Positions 1 through 5,167 are shown, counted from the first letter of the stretch. The stretch: 5,334 bases of DNA from DATAOG01 sp046727895 (GCA_046727895.1 JBKPDM010000448.1:1-5334); one strand, 5' to 3'. Translations and numbers: made by a program. Notes: generated by a model not told the origin, from the sequence alone.

Positions 1-1193
1 GACTTGCCGTACCCGCCGCCGTTCCACCGGTGGATCTTGCCCATCGTGCCGTAGCCCGGCATCCCACGCCCGCCCCCGATCTCGATGTGGTAGCCGCGCG
101 GGAAGTCGAGCTTGCGGTTGTCCAGCCACCACGGCATGTAGAGGTGCATGCCCCCCGTGCCGTCGTCGTTGTGCGGCGGCAGGTCGAGGAGCTGGGGGAT
201 GAAGCCGCTGACGGGCGAGCCCACGGTGTCGGTCAGGAAGCGGCCCACGGCGCCGCTCCCGTTCGCGAGCCCGTCGGGGAAGCGCGTGGACCGCGAGTTC
301 AAGAGCAGCCGCGCGGTCTCGCACGCGCTCGCGGCGAGGACCACGATCTTCGCCCGGACATGGACGTCCTTGCCGGTGGCGGTTTCGATGTAGGAGACGC
401 CCGTGGCCAGCCCCTCCTCGTTGGTCGTGACGGTCCGGACCATGGCCCCGGTCTTCACCGTGAGGTTCCCGGTCCCGAGCGCGGGCCGGATGAGGACGCC
501 CGGCGACGAGAAGTTCGAGTGGGTCGAGCAGCCGCGGCCGCACTGGCCGCAGTAGTGGCAGGCGGCCCTGCCGTTCAAGGGCTTGGTCAGGATCGAGAGC
601 CGCGACGGGATGCATGTGATGTCGAGCTTGTCCGCGGCCCGTTTGATGAGGAGCTCGTGGCAACGGGGCTTCGGCGGGGGCAGGAAGATGCCGTCGGGCT
701 CGTTGGGCAGGCCTTCCTTCGTGCCGAAGAGTCCGACCAGCCGGTCGAGCTTGTCGTAGTACGGGGCGAGGTCCTCGTAGGCGATCGGCCAGTCGTCGCC
801 GAGGCCGTCGCGGCTCCGGCCCTTGAAGTCGTAGGGCCCGAAGCGCAGCGAGATGCGTCCCCAGTGGTTCGTGCGGCCGCCGAGCATCCGGCTCCGCCAC
901 CACAGGAACTTGCTGCCCTTGGCCGTCGTGTACGGCTCGCCGTCGATCTCCCACCCGCCGAAGCTCGCGTCGAACTCGCCGAACGGGCTGTAGCGGTGCC
1001 CGGCCCCCCGCCGCGGGGACTCGTAGTTCCACTTCAGCATCCGGCTGTCCTTCTCGACGTCCCAATGGCGGCCGGCCTCGAGGACGATCGTCCGGGCCCC
1101 GGCCTCGGCCAGGACCTTGGCCGCCATCCCGCCGCCGGCCCCCGAGCCCACGATACAGACGTCGTACTCCTCCGGCTTGCGGATCACTTGCAT
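1..1193 (-). CDS. GMC-family FAD-dependent oxidoreductase, C-terminus beyond left edge
   Basis: Minus-strand frame open without a stop from ATG 1193-1191 to the window edge: 397 codons of a family usually about 550-600 residues. The N-terminus has the FAD Rossmann motif VGSGAGGGMAAKVLAEAG (residues 15-32) ending in the ribose-binding Glu of VLEAG (39), then the GMC signature RMLGGRTNHWGRISLRFG (102-119). A Cys cluster CHYCGQCGRGC (C212, C215, C218, C222) lies where FAD-dependent glucose and fructose dehydrogenases carry an iron-sulfur cluster. Expected role: flavin oxidation of a sugar, polyol or other alcohol with electron transfer to a partner, not to O2; the substrate is not readable. No signal peptide is seen. 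The start is supported by AAGGAG at 1204-1209, 10 bases upstream. The catalytic His/Asn region would lie beyond the edge. Third codon positions are almost all G or C. The family call is sure, the substrate unknown. Confidence 0.93.
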   Translation of the reverse strand, partial: MQVIRKPEEYDVCIVGSGAGGGMAAKVLAEAGARTIVLEAGRHWDVEKDSRMLKWNYESPRRGAGHRYSPFGEFDASFGGWEIDGEPYTTAKGSKFLWWRSRMLGGRTNHWGRISLRFGPYDFKGRSRDGLGDDWPIAYEDLAPYYDKLDRLVGLFGTKEGLPNEPDGIFLPPPKPRCHELLIKRAADKLDITCIPSRLSILTKPLNGRAACHYCGQCGRGCSTHSNFSSPGVLIRPALGTGNLTVKTGAMVRTVTTNEEGLATGVSYIETATGKDVHVRAKIVVLAASACETARLLLNSRSTRFPDGLANGSGAVGRFLTDTVGSPVSGFIPQLLDLPPHNDDGTGGMHLYMPWWLDNRKLDFPRGYHIEIGGGRGMPGYGTMGKIHRWNGGGYGK

Positions 1194-1238
1194 GGCGTTT
1201 CGGCTCCTTGGGGCAGGGCGCTTGGTCGCGAGCGGAGC

Positions 1239-1474
1239 CTACGACGACCCCGGCCCGGAATCAATGGCCGGCGTGAAGAAGAGCTTCCGGACGAGGACGA
1301 GGATCGCGACCGCCCCCACCCCAGGAAGACCAGCACCGCGGCCGCGAGCTGGGCGGCGGGATCGGCGGTCCCGGCCGCGATCTGGTCCGCCGTCCGCTCG
1401 ATCTCGCCGCACAGCGGACCCGCGAGCGAGCGCATCCTGAGCCGGACCTGGTTGGCGTTCGCCGCCACGTTCGT
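1239..1474 (-). pseudogene. Frameshifted small single-pass membrane protein upstream of the GMC gene
   Basis: On the minus strand one frame reads sensibly from about 1474 (TNVAANANQVRLRMRSLAG, then PLCGEIERTADQIAAGTADP, then AAQLAAAVLVFLG) and then becomes Ser/Arg nonsense. At exactly that point, in a run of G residues (plus-strand C tracts 1313-1317 and 1319-1322), the neighbouring frame takes over as VGAVAILVLVRKLFF and stops at 1239. Adding one G would join them into a hydrophobic helix of about 20 residues followed by a basic RK stop-transfer, which is how a real membrane segment looks. The joined frame ends 45 bases before the GMC start, on the same strand, as in an operon. No start codon or ribosome site could be fixed, and the family is not recognised. 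It may be a true pseudogene or a homopolymer sequencing error. Confidence 0.4.
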
Positions 1475-1650
1475 CCCGGCCCGGCGGCCGATCCGCGAAG
1501 CGCGCGTGGAGTCGCCGCAACCGACCGAGGACGCCCCGAGGGCGATCCGCACGGACCCGCATGAACAGCGGGCGGAAGCGAGGGCTCGGAGATCGATAAC
1601 AACCTGTCCCGACGCGTTGCTACGCGTCGAACACGGACAGAACACGGACA

Positions 1651-1877
1651 GCGCCGACCGGATCAGGAGGCTCCTGGCGCGCACCTTCGCCATGGACGTC
1701 CTCTCCTGCCCCAAGTGCCAGGTGCGGATGAGGCTGCTCGCCATGGTGCAAGACCCGGCGAACGTTGCCTGCTTCCTGGCCGAGACGGGCGAGGCGACCG
1801 AGGTGCTGCGCCGCTCGGGGCGTGCCGGTCTCTCCCGCGAACTCAGGTGCCACAGCGTTTCCGCACCTGCCCGTTGA
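1651..1877 (+). pseudogene. IS91-like zinc-ribbon transposase, C-terminal remnant
   Basis: The plus-strand frame reads DRIRRLLARTFAMDVLSCPK, then CQVRMRLLAMVQDPANVACF, then LAETGEATEVLRRSGRA. This matches the conserved end of IS91-like 'putative transposase' proteins, which typically read as LL-R-FA-DVL-CP-C--RMRLLA followed by DP and a Leu-Gly-Pro-Thr-Glu element. CPKC is half of the zinc ribbon. Nothing of the catalytic Tyr/HUH part is present upstream, no start codon belongs to it, and recognisable similarity fades at about 1830, though the frame stays open to TGA 1875-1877. It therefore overlaps the last bases of the metallopeptidase gene tail to tail. This is a dead relic and marks a past insertion or rearrangement point. 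The very long open frame in which it sits (from base 30) is otherwise only the antisense of the GMC gene. Confidence 0.65.
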
Positions 1878-2373
1878 TCTCGCCGCTGCTCGGAGGGTTC
1901 TCGCCCAGCCCCAGGCTGTGGAGCATCTCGTGGATCAGCGTGTTCGCGCGAGTGCCGGGGCTCTGCGCGCGGAAGTTGTCGAGGCAGAGATAGACCACGC
2001 GATCCCCGCGATGGGTCACTGCTGCCGCTCCGGCAGACCGACACCTTCCACTTCGCAGGTCGTCACCGTCGCGGTAGACAATCAGGGTCAGGTACTCTGA
2101 GGGCCCGAGGCCGAGCGCCTCGAGGTCGTCGTGGAGCGACAGGCCCTCGGTGTCCTTGAAGTCGTCGAGTACGCGCTGGCACTCGGCCTTGCCTAACTTG
2201 TGGTGGGCGGCTTCCACGGCCATTCGCACAGAGAGCACGTCCGCAGGGTGATGGAGGACGACGTCGGGAGTATCGGGTCCGGCAGCTCCAGCCTCGTGGG
2301 GAGGCAGCACCAGGGCGGCCAGAATGGTCAAGAGGGGGGCGAGGCCCGGCCATGGGCGATGACGGGACGGCAT
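1843..2373 (-). CDS. Small secreted HExxH protein, putative zinc metallopeptidase
   Basis: A 176-residue protein. Residues 1-31 form a signal peptide: a basic MPSRHR start, a hydrophobic core LAPLLTILAALVL and an AGA-A cleavage area. The mature part ends with a zinc-protease motif HEMLHSLGLGE (H148, E149, H152, with E158 where metzincins have the third ligand). Four cysteines (C65, C111, C130, C174) would allow two disulfides in an exported protein. The fold is compact and the motif lies near the C-terminus, a layout I associate with uncharacterised secreted proteins in soil bacteria. Activity is inferred from the motif only. The start is well fixed: AAAGGAG at 2380-2386, 6 bases upstream, inside a hairpin. 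It is transcribed divergently from a broken winged-helix regulator, whose intact relative stands at the right end of the window. Its 3' end overlaps the transposase relic. Confidence 0.8.
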   Translation of the reverse strand: MPSRHRPWPGLAPLLTILAALVLPPHEAGAAGPDTPDVVLHHPADVLSVRMAVEAAHHKLGKAECQRVLDDFKDTEGLSLHDDLEALGLGPSEYLTLIVYRDGDDLRSGRCRSAGAAAVTHRGDRVVYLCLDNFRAQSPGTRANTLIHEMLHSLGLGENPPSSGEINGQVRKRCGT

Positions 2374-2399
2374 AGGCGGCTCCTTTCGTCGGGCCGCCT
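2374..2399 (-). promoter_or_regulatory. Hairpin enclosing the ribosome binding site of the metallopeptidase gene
   Basis: Minus-strand transcript: 7-bp perfect arms AGGCGGC and GCCGCCU (plus-strand 2374-2380 and 2393-2399) directly before the AUG, with GAAAGGA of the Shine-Dalgarno in a 12-base loop. The right-end module has an equivalent hairpin with different arm lengths, which suggests that the structure is kept. Control of translation is inference. Confidence 0.55.
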
Positions 2400-2442
2400 G
2401 GCCAGGCGTTGTTCCCTTGCGCTTCTAAAGGTCGGCGTCTAC

Positions 2443-2482
2443 CATTCGGAAGTCCTTAGGCACGTTTGAGGTCTCCCTGATC
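2443..2482. promoter_or_regulatory. Putative winged-helix operator: 7-bp repeats with 11-bp period, left copy
   Basis: CCTTAGG (2454-2460), TTTGAGG (2465-2471) and CCTGATC (2476-2482) follow each other at exactly 11 bp, each separated by 4 bases; a weaker unit CATTCGG is at 2443-2449. Seven-base direct repeats with 4-base spacers are the classic PhoB/OmpR-type site layout, and the adjacent plus-strand gene encodes that class of DNA-binding domain. This copy is more decayed than the one at 5109-5148. No clear -10/-35 could be assigned. Confidence 0.5.
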
Positions 2483-2500
2483 TGAGCGAGGCCCGGCGCG

Positions 2501-2674
2501 ATGTCGCTCGTCCTCGGGCCCTTCGCCCTTGACCAGGAGCGTCGCCAGCCCCCTCGGTCGGGTGAGCCTGTGCCTCTGGAGGCGAAAGCGTTCGAGCTGC
2601 TGTGCCTCCTGCTGGTGCGCCGGCCGCGGGTCCTTTCCAAGGCCCAGATCCGCGACGTGCTCTGGCCCGGGACC
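2501..2674 (+). pseudogene. Truncated winged-helix (Trans_reg_C / ToxR-CadC type) regulator remnant
   Basis: From ATG 2501 the frame reads MSLVLGPFALDQERRQPPRS, then GEPVPLEAKAFELLCLLLVR, then RPRVLSKAQIRDVLWPGT. This is the N-terminal half of an OmpR/ToxR-type effector domain: the beta-sheet GPF-LD--RR, the helix AFELL-LL, then the LSK--I-D-LWPG element. After WPGT (residue 58) the recognition helix normally follows (V-ESTL---V--LR), but here the frame continues as Cys/Arg-rich nonsense antisense to the propeller gene, so the domain is broken. Two prolines at positions 17-18 replace the Leu-Leu of the intact copy at 5168, inside a predicted beta strand, a further sign of decay. The start has only a weak GAGG nine bases upstream. 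An N-terminal fragment without the recognition helix should not bind DNA. Confidence 0.75.
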
Positions 2675-2755
2675 TCCACCTTCTGCCGATGTCGGGAAAC
2701 CTTCCGCTGCTGCTCATGGCATCGGATAAGACTCTACGAACGGTGGCCGTCGACC

Positions 2756-2802
2756 TTACCGAAGCCGGTAACCACGATGACCGTGCTCTTCGGTCATCGT
2801 GG
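2756..2802. terminator. Two adjacent hairpins, probable transcription terminator region
   Basis: A 12-bp perfect inverted repeat CCACGATGACCG / CGGTCATCGTGG (2772-2783 and 2791-2802, 7-base loop) lies directly beside a second one, TTACCG / CGGTAA (2756-2761 and 2766-2771, 4-base loop). They lie about 90 bases after the stop of the 319-residue propeller gene (minus strand) and after the broken regulator (plus strand). No T tract follows on either strand, so an intrinsic terminator is only probable; an mRNA 3'-end protecting structure is equally possible. Confidence 0.5.
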
Positions 2803-2825
2803 GCAGCTCGCGGATCGAAGGAAGC

Positions 2826-2853
2826 CCACGGTCAGGAAAAGCACCAACCGTGG
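2826..2853. repeat. Inverted repeat in the 3' region of the propeller gene
   Basis: 7-bp arms CCACGGT (2826-2832) and ACCGTGG (2847-2853) with a 14-base loop. Third hairpin in the gene-free stretch 2675-2893, nearest to the stop codon at 2894. On the minus strand the loop contains four T residues. Function unknown. Confidence 0.4.
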
Positions 2854-2893
2854 CTGCCAAATGCATTTCATAAGACAAGGCTGCCCGCCTCCT

Positions 2894-3853
2894 TCACGGC
2901 TTTGCTCCCCAGTCGGGGAAGAGGCAATTGCCCCCCGGGCATCCGCCCAAGATCAGACCAGTCGCGATCTGCTGGATTCCGGAACCGTCTGCATTCATCG
3001 TAAAGATGTTTACAGGGCCGTCCGTCAGCGAGTCGCCAGTGAACACGATCTTGTTCCCATCAGGAGAGTAGACGGGGTAAACGTCGAAGTGCCCTGGCCC
3101 AGTGAGCCGCGACTTGTGGTTCCCATCAATACCCATCACCCAAATGCTGGTCGGAAGAGCCGTGTTCTGGTGGGAATAGAATGCGATGTGCTGCCCGTCG
3201 GGTGAGACGTCGGGCCCACCTGCTTCGAGTGGCGCGGCTGTCAACCGCCTTTTGTGCGAGCCATTGGCGTTCATGATCCAAACGGCAGACACCAGTCCTC
3301 CATTCTGGCTTCCGAAGATGATCTGCCTCCCATCGGGCGTGTACTCGGGCTGGTAGCTATCGAACAGGTCGTCAGTGAGTTCAGTCAACTCGCCGGTGCC
3401 GTTGGCCCGCATCGTCGCGATGACGCCGAGATGGGTCCGCAAGGACTCCCGATGGAACACGATCCGGGTCCCGTCCGGAGACCAGCGCGGAAACAACTTG
3501 CGCCGGCCAGGATCGTTGGTCAGTTGCATCAGCCCGGTCCCATCCGCGTTCATGACATAGAGCTCCGACTGGCCCGTCATGTCGTGAACGAAGACGATCC
3601 GCCGTCCGTCCGGCGAGAAATCTGGCAACCCAACACCGGTCGATGCGAAGTGCGTGATCTGCCGGATGTCGCTGCCGTCGGGGTTCATGGTGTAGATCTG
3701 GTCGGTTCCCGTCGCGTTGGCGACGTAGGCGATTCGGCCATTCTGCCCGGGATACGTGGCCCAGGCGGAGCTGCCAGTGAACAGCAGAATCAAGGCGACC
3801 AACACCAGGGTAGGCGTGACGGACAAGCTGCGGGCAAATCCAGATGTATGCAT
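2894..3853 (-). CDS. Secreted TolB/PD40-type six-bladed beta-propeller protein A
   Basis: A 319-residue protein with a signal peptide (hydrophobic SVTPTLVLVALILLFTGSSA, likely cleaved after AWA, residue 32), then six PD40/WD40-like blades. The repeat core is S/T-P-D-G followed by a beta strand IVF or IAF and then an MN-DG turn: SPDG at 80, 125, 217 and 263, TPDG at 172; MNPDG at 56, MNADG at 101 and 286, MNANG at 194. A first incomplete blade (YPGQNGRIAYV) and the final FPDWGAKP would close the ring. C305 and C310 (CPGGNC) may form a disulfide. Such domains in the TolB and tricorn families bind proteins or ligands; here there is no enzyme domain, so a periplasmic or secreted binding role is likely but unproven. 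Start: AAGGAGG at 3859-3865, 5 bases upstream. Probably co-transcribed with the paralog 53 bases upstream. Confidence 0.88.
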   Translation of the reverse strand: MHTSGFARSLSVTPTLVLVALILLFTGSSAWATYPGQNGRIAYVANATGTDQIYTMNPDGSDIRQITHFASTGVGLPDFSPDGRRIVFVHDMTGQSELYVMNADGTGLMQLTNDPGRRKLFPRWSPDGTRIVFHRESLRTHLGVIATMRANGTGELTELTDDLFDSYQPEYTPDGRQIIFGSQNGGLVSAVWIMNANGSHKRRLTAAPLEAGGPDVSPDGQHIAFYSHQNTALPTSIWVMGIDGNHKSRLTGPGHFDVYPVYSPDGNKIVFTGDSLTDGPVNIFTMNADGSGIQQIATGLILGGCPGGNCLFPDWGAKP

Positions 3854-3906
3854 GATTCCCTCCTTAGCCTTTGTCTTGGGTTGAGTGTGATCACGTCAGG
3901 CAGCTG

Positions 3907-4956
3907 CTAATTCGAAGCAGCGCCCCACCGCGGCAGCTGGCCACCTTCCTCTATTTGCTCAAGGTGGTGCCTGATCCCCCGCTTCCTGGCGGCCTCTCCA
4001 CTGGAGAGAGGTAGTTTGACTGCTCTCCTCTCCAAGCCCTCGTGCAAGAGCCTTTGGCTGCCCCCGTCCCGATTCATGACCAGGATCGCCGAGCTGTCGA
4101 ACGATGGGCTGAATCGCACGAAGACGATGGCGTTCCCCCGAGGAGACCAGGAGGGCATCCAGTCATGGGGGGCCGAGTCGGGGCCTTGCCAGTCTTCGTT
4201 GTTGTTGCGAGTGAGCTGCTTGAGCCCTCTCCCGTCGGCGCCGATCACCCAGATCTCCTCGTTCTGGGGATTGCAGCAGTGGGTCGAGAACGCGATCTTC
4301 TCCCCGTCTGGCGACCAATCGGGCTGTCTGGCCCCGAGTTCCGGAGGAGTGAGGGGCCGAATCCTCGAGCCATTCGCGTTCATCAGGTAGATTGCGCCGA
4401 GCACGCCGTCGCGGTTGAAGCTGTCGAACGCTATCGTCGTTCCGTCGGGCGAGTACGCTGGCGCGAAGTCACGGACTTCCGGTTGGAACTGAGTGAGCGC
4501 CGTGAGATCCGTGCCGTCCGCTCCGACCCGGTAGATGGCGCAGGTACCGTGCTCAAACAGCTGGCATCGCGTGAAGGCGACCTTGCTGCCGTCCGGAGCG
4601 AAGTTCGGCGCGTGGTCCGCGAAACCAGGATCGCTGAACAACAGATGCTGGTCGCTCCCATCGGCGTTCATGACCCAGAGTTGAGGGATGAAGTCCGGAG
4701 CAAGAAACTCAGAGAACACGATCTGCTGCCCGTCGGCCGACCACGACTGCCAGAACGCGGCGTTGTCGGGCCCGAGGAAGGTGAGCTGCCGTACATTGCT
4801 CCCGTCGGGGTTCATCGTGAAGACGTCGGGCCCCTCGACAAAGGCGATCCGGCCATTCTTGCCTGGGAACGTGGCACTGGCCGGTCCGGCCAAAGCCACA
4901 AGCATCGCTGCGATCGCTAGCACGACCCGCAGTGAACTCATCCTGTTTCTAGTCAT
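3907..4956 (-). CDS. Secreted TolB/PD40-type six-bladed beta-propeller protein B
   Basis: A 349-residue paralog of protein A. The frame is open much further upstream (to 5307), but ATG 4956 is chosen because AGGAG (4963-4967) lies 6 bases before it and a signal peptide follows at once (VVLAIAAMLVALAGPASA, cleavage after residue 28, then TFPGKNGRIAFV, as in protein A). Six blades: SADG 73, APDG 120, SPDG 169 and 215, SPRG 271, with MNPDG 48, MNADG 96 and MNANG 192. C131/C139 and adjacent C227-C228 may form disulfides. The last strand is unusual: between QRLLHEGLERR and LPRWGAASN lies a charged, non-propeller stretch of about 28 residues (311-338) encoded by a palindrome-bearing segment. It is transcribed before protein A in the same presumed operon, and its start overlaps a possible leader ORF. 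The ligand is unknown. Confidence 0.88.
   Translation of the reverse strand: MTRNRMSSLRVVLAIAAMLVALAGPASATFPGKNGRIAFVEGPDVFTMNPDGSNVRQLTFLGPDNAAFWQSWSADGQQIVFSEFLAPDFIPQLWVMNADGSDQHLLFSDPGFADHAPNFAPDGSKVAFTRCQLFEHGTCAIYRVGADGTDLTALTQFQPEVRDFAPAYSPDGTTIAFDSFNRDGVLGAIYLMNANGSRIRPLTPPELGARQPDWSPDGEKIAFSTHCCNPQNEEIWVIGADGRGLKQLTRNNNEDWQGPDSAPHDWMPSWSPRGNAIVFVRFSPSFDSSAILVMNRDGGSQRLLHEGLERRAVKLPLSSGEAARKRGIRHHLEQIEEGGQLPRWGAASN
3943..4023. repeat. Palindrome-bearing in-frame insert in the propeller B gene
   Basis: Encodes the extra residues 312-338 of propeller B. It contains the inverted repeat CTCTCCA-C-TGGAGAG (3994-4008). The plus-strand look (CTCTCC...GGAGAGAGG) resembles short intergenic REP-like palindromes common in high-GC bacteria. 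The edges are estimated from where propeller-like protein sequence stops and resumes, so they are approximate. Confidence 0.35.
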
Positions 4957-5038
4957 GATCGTCTCCTCTTTTTTTGAGTTTGTTGGCGACTGCGGAGACG
5001 AGAACCGCGAGTCCACCGGTATTCCCCAGGAACGACAT
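4949..5038 (-). CDS. Possible 29-residue leader peptide overlapping propeller B
   Basis: ATG 5038-5036 has AAAGGAG (5044-5050) 5 bases upstream, a ribosome site as strong as those of the larger genes and held in a hairpin. The frame reads MSFLGNTGGLAVLVSAVANK, then a basic-acidic tail LKKRGDDHD, and stops at TAG 4951-4949. It overlaps the propeller B start by 8 bases (ATGACTAG), so translational coupling is possible. The middle is hydrophobic (LAVLVSAVA) with a basic end, so it could insert in or attach to the membrane. In the left module the matching ATG opens the metallopeptidase instead. A run of seven A residues (plus-strand T, 4969-4975) lies near the 3' end. No homolog is recognised; it could also be chance, since the ATG and ribosome site are inherited from the duplicated module. 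Confidence 0.45.
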   Translation of the reverse strand: MSFLGNTGGLAVLVSAVANKLKKRGDDHD

Positions 5039-5064
5039 GGCGGCTCCTTTCGCTGGGAGCCGCC
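5039..5064 (-). promoter_or_regulatory. Hairpin enclosing the ribosome binding site of the leader ORF
   Basis: Minus-strand transcript: perfect 9-bp arms GGCGGCUCC and GGAGCCGCC (plus-strand 5056-5064 and 5039-5047) around an 8-base loop CAGCGAAA, ending at the base before the AUG. The GGAG of the Shine-Dalgarno is paired and AAA is in the loop. It is a longer form of the hairpin at 2374-2399. Occlusion of the ribosome site is a prediction from base pairing alone. Confidence 0.6.
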
Positions 5065-5108
5065 TGGGCAGGCGTCCAAGCCTTGCTTGTCCAAGGGTCG
5101 GCGCCTAC

Positions 5109-5148
5109 CATTCGGAAGTCCTGAGGCAGGCCTGAGGTCTTCCTGATC
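5109..5148. promoter_or_regulatory. Putative winged-helix operator: 7-bp repeats with 11-bp period, right copy
   Basis: CCTGAGG (5120-5126), CCTGAGG (5131-5137) and CCTGATC (5142-5148), each 11 bp apart with 4-base spacers, preceded on the same period by CATTCGG (5109-5115). The site ends 19 bases before the regulator ATG and lies about 80 bases upstream of the divergent leader ATG. This position fits autorepression of the regulator and activation of the secreted genes; both are inference. Confidence 0.55.
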
Positions 5149-5167
5149 CGACGCGAGGCTTGGCGCG

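Larger units (their letters stand above)
2371..2667. repeat. Direct repeat of regulator/intergenic module, left copy
   Basis: Matches 5036-5334 in the same orientation, about 2.67 kb apart. It begins at the ATG (as cat) of the divergent gene, includes the ribosome-site hairpin, the 11-bp repeats and the first 55 codons of a winged-helix protein. I count about 10 differences over the 167 coding bases; the intergenic part is less conserved, with a diverged patch at about 2408-2428. The true right end cannot be given because the other copy leaves the window. Confidence 0.9.

Noticed and set aside
30..1640. Very long plus-strand open frame (about 600 codons)
   Set aside because: It is the antisense shadow of the high-GC GMC gene, with biased Val/Ala/Arg/Glu composition and no domain. 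Only its last part (from about 1651) is real, as a transposase relic.
2675..3205. Continuation of the left regulator frame, and an overlapping frame with ATG at about 2718
   Set aside because: After WPGT the translation is Cys/Arg-rich without winged-helix features and runs antisense into propeller A.
3887..3894. GTGATCAC palindrome between the propeller genes, CRP-like
   Set aside because: It lacks the 6-base spacer of a CRP site and is a short 8-base palindrome expected by chance.
3254..3910. Plus-strand open frame of 218 codons
   Set aside because: Antisense of propeller A; no domain and no ribosome site.
4042..4920. Plus-strand open frame of 292 codons
   Set aside because: Antisense of propeller B; composition is dominated by complements of the repeated SPDG and MNADG codons, and it has no ribosome site.
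5074..5095. Direct repeat GTCCAAG (5074-5080 and 5089-5095) upstream of the leader ORF
   Set aside because: Not present in the left module copy and too short to claim as a site.
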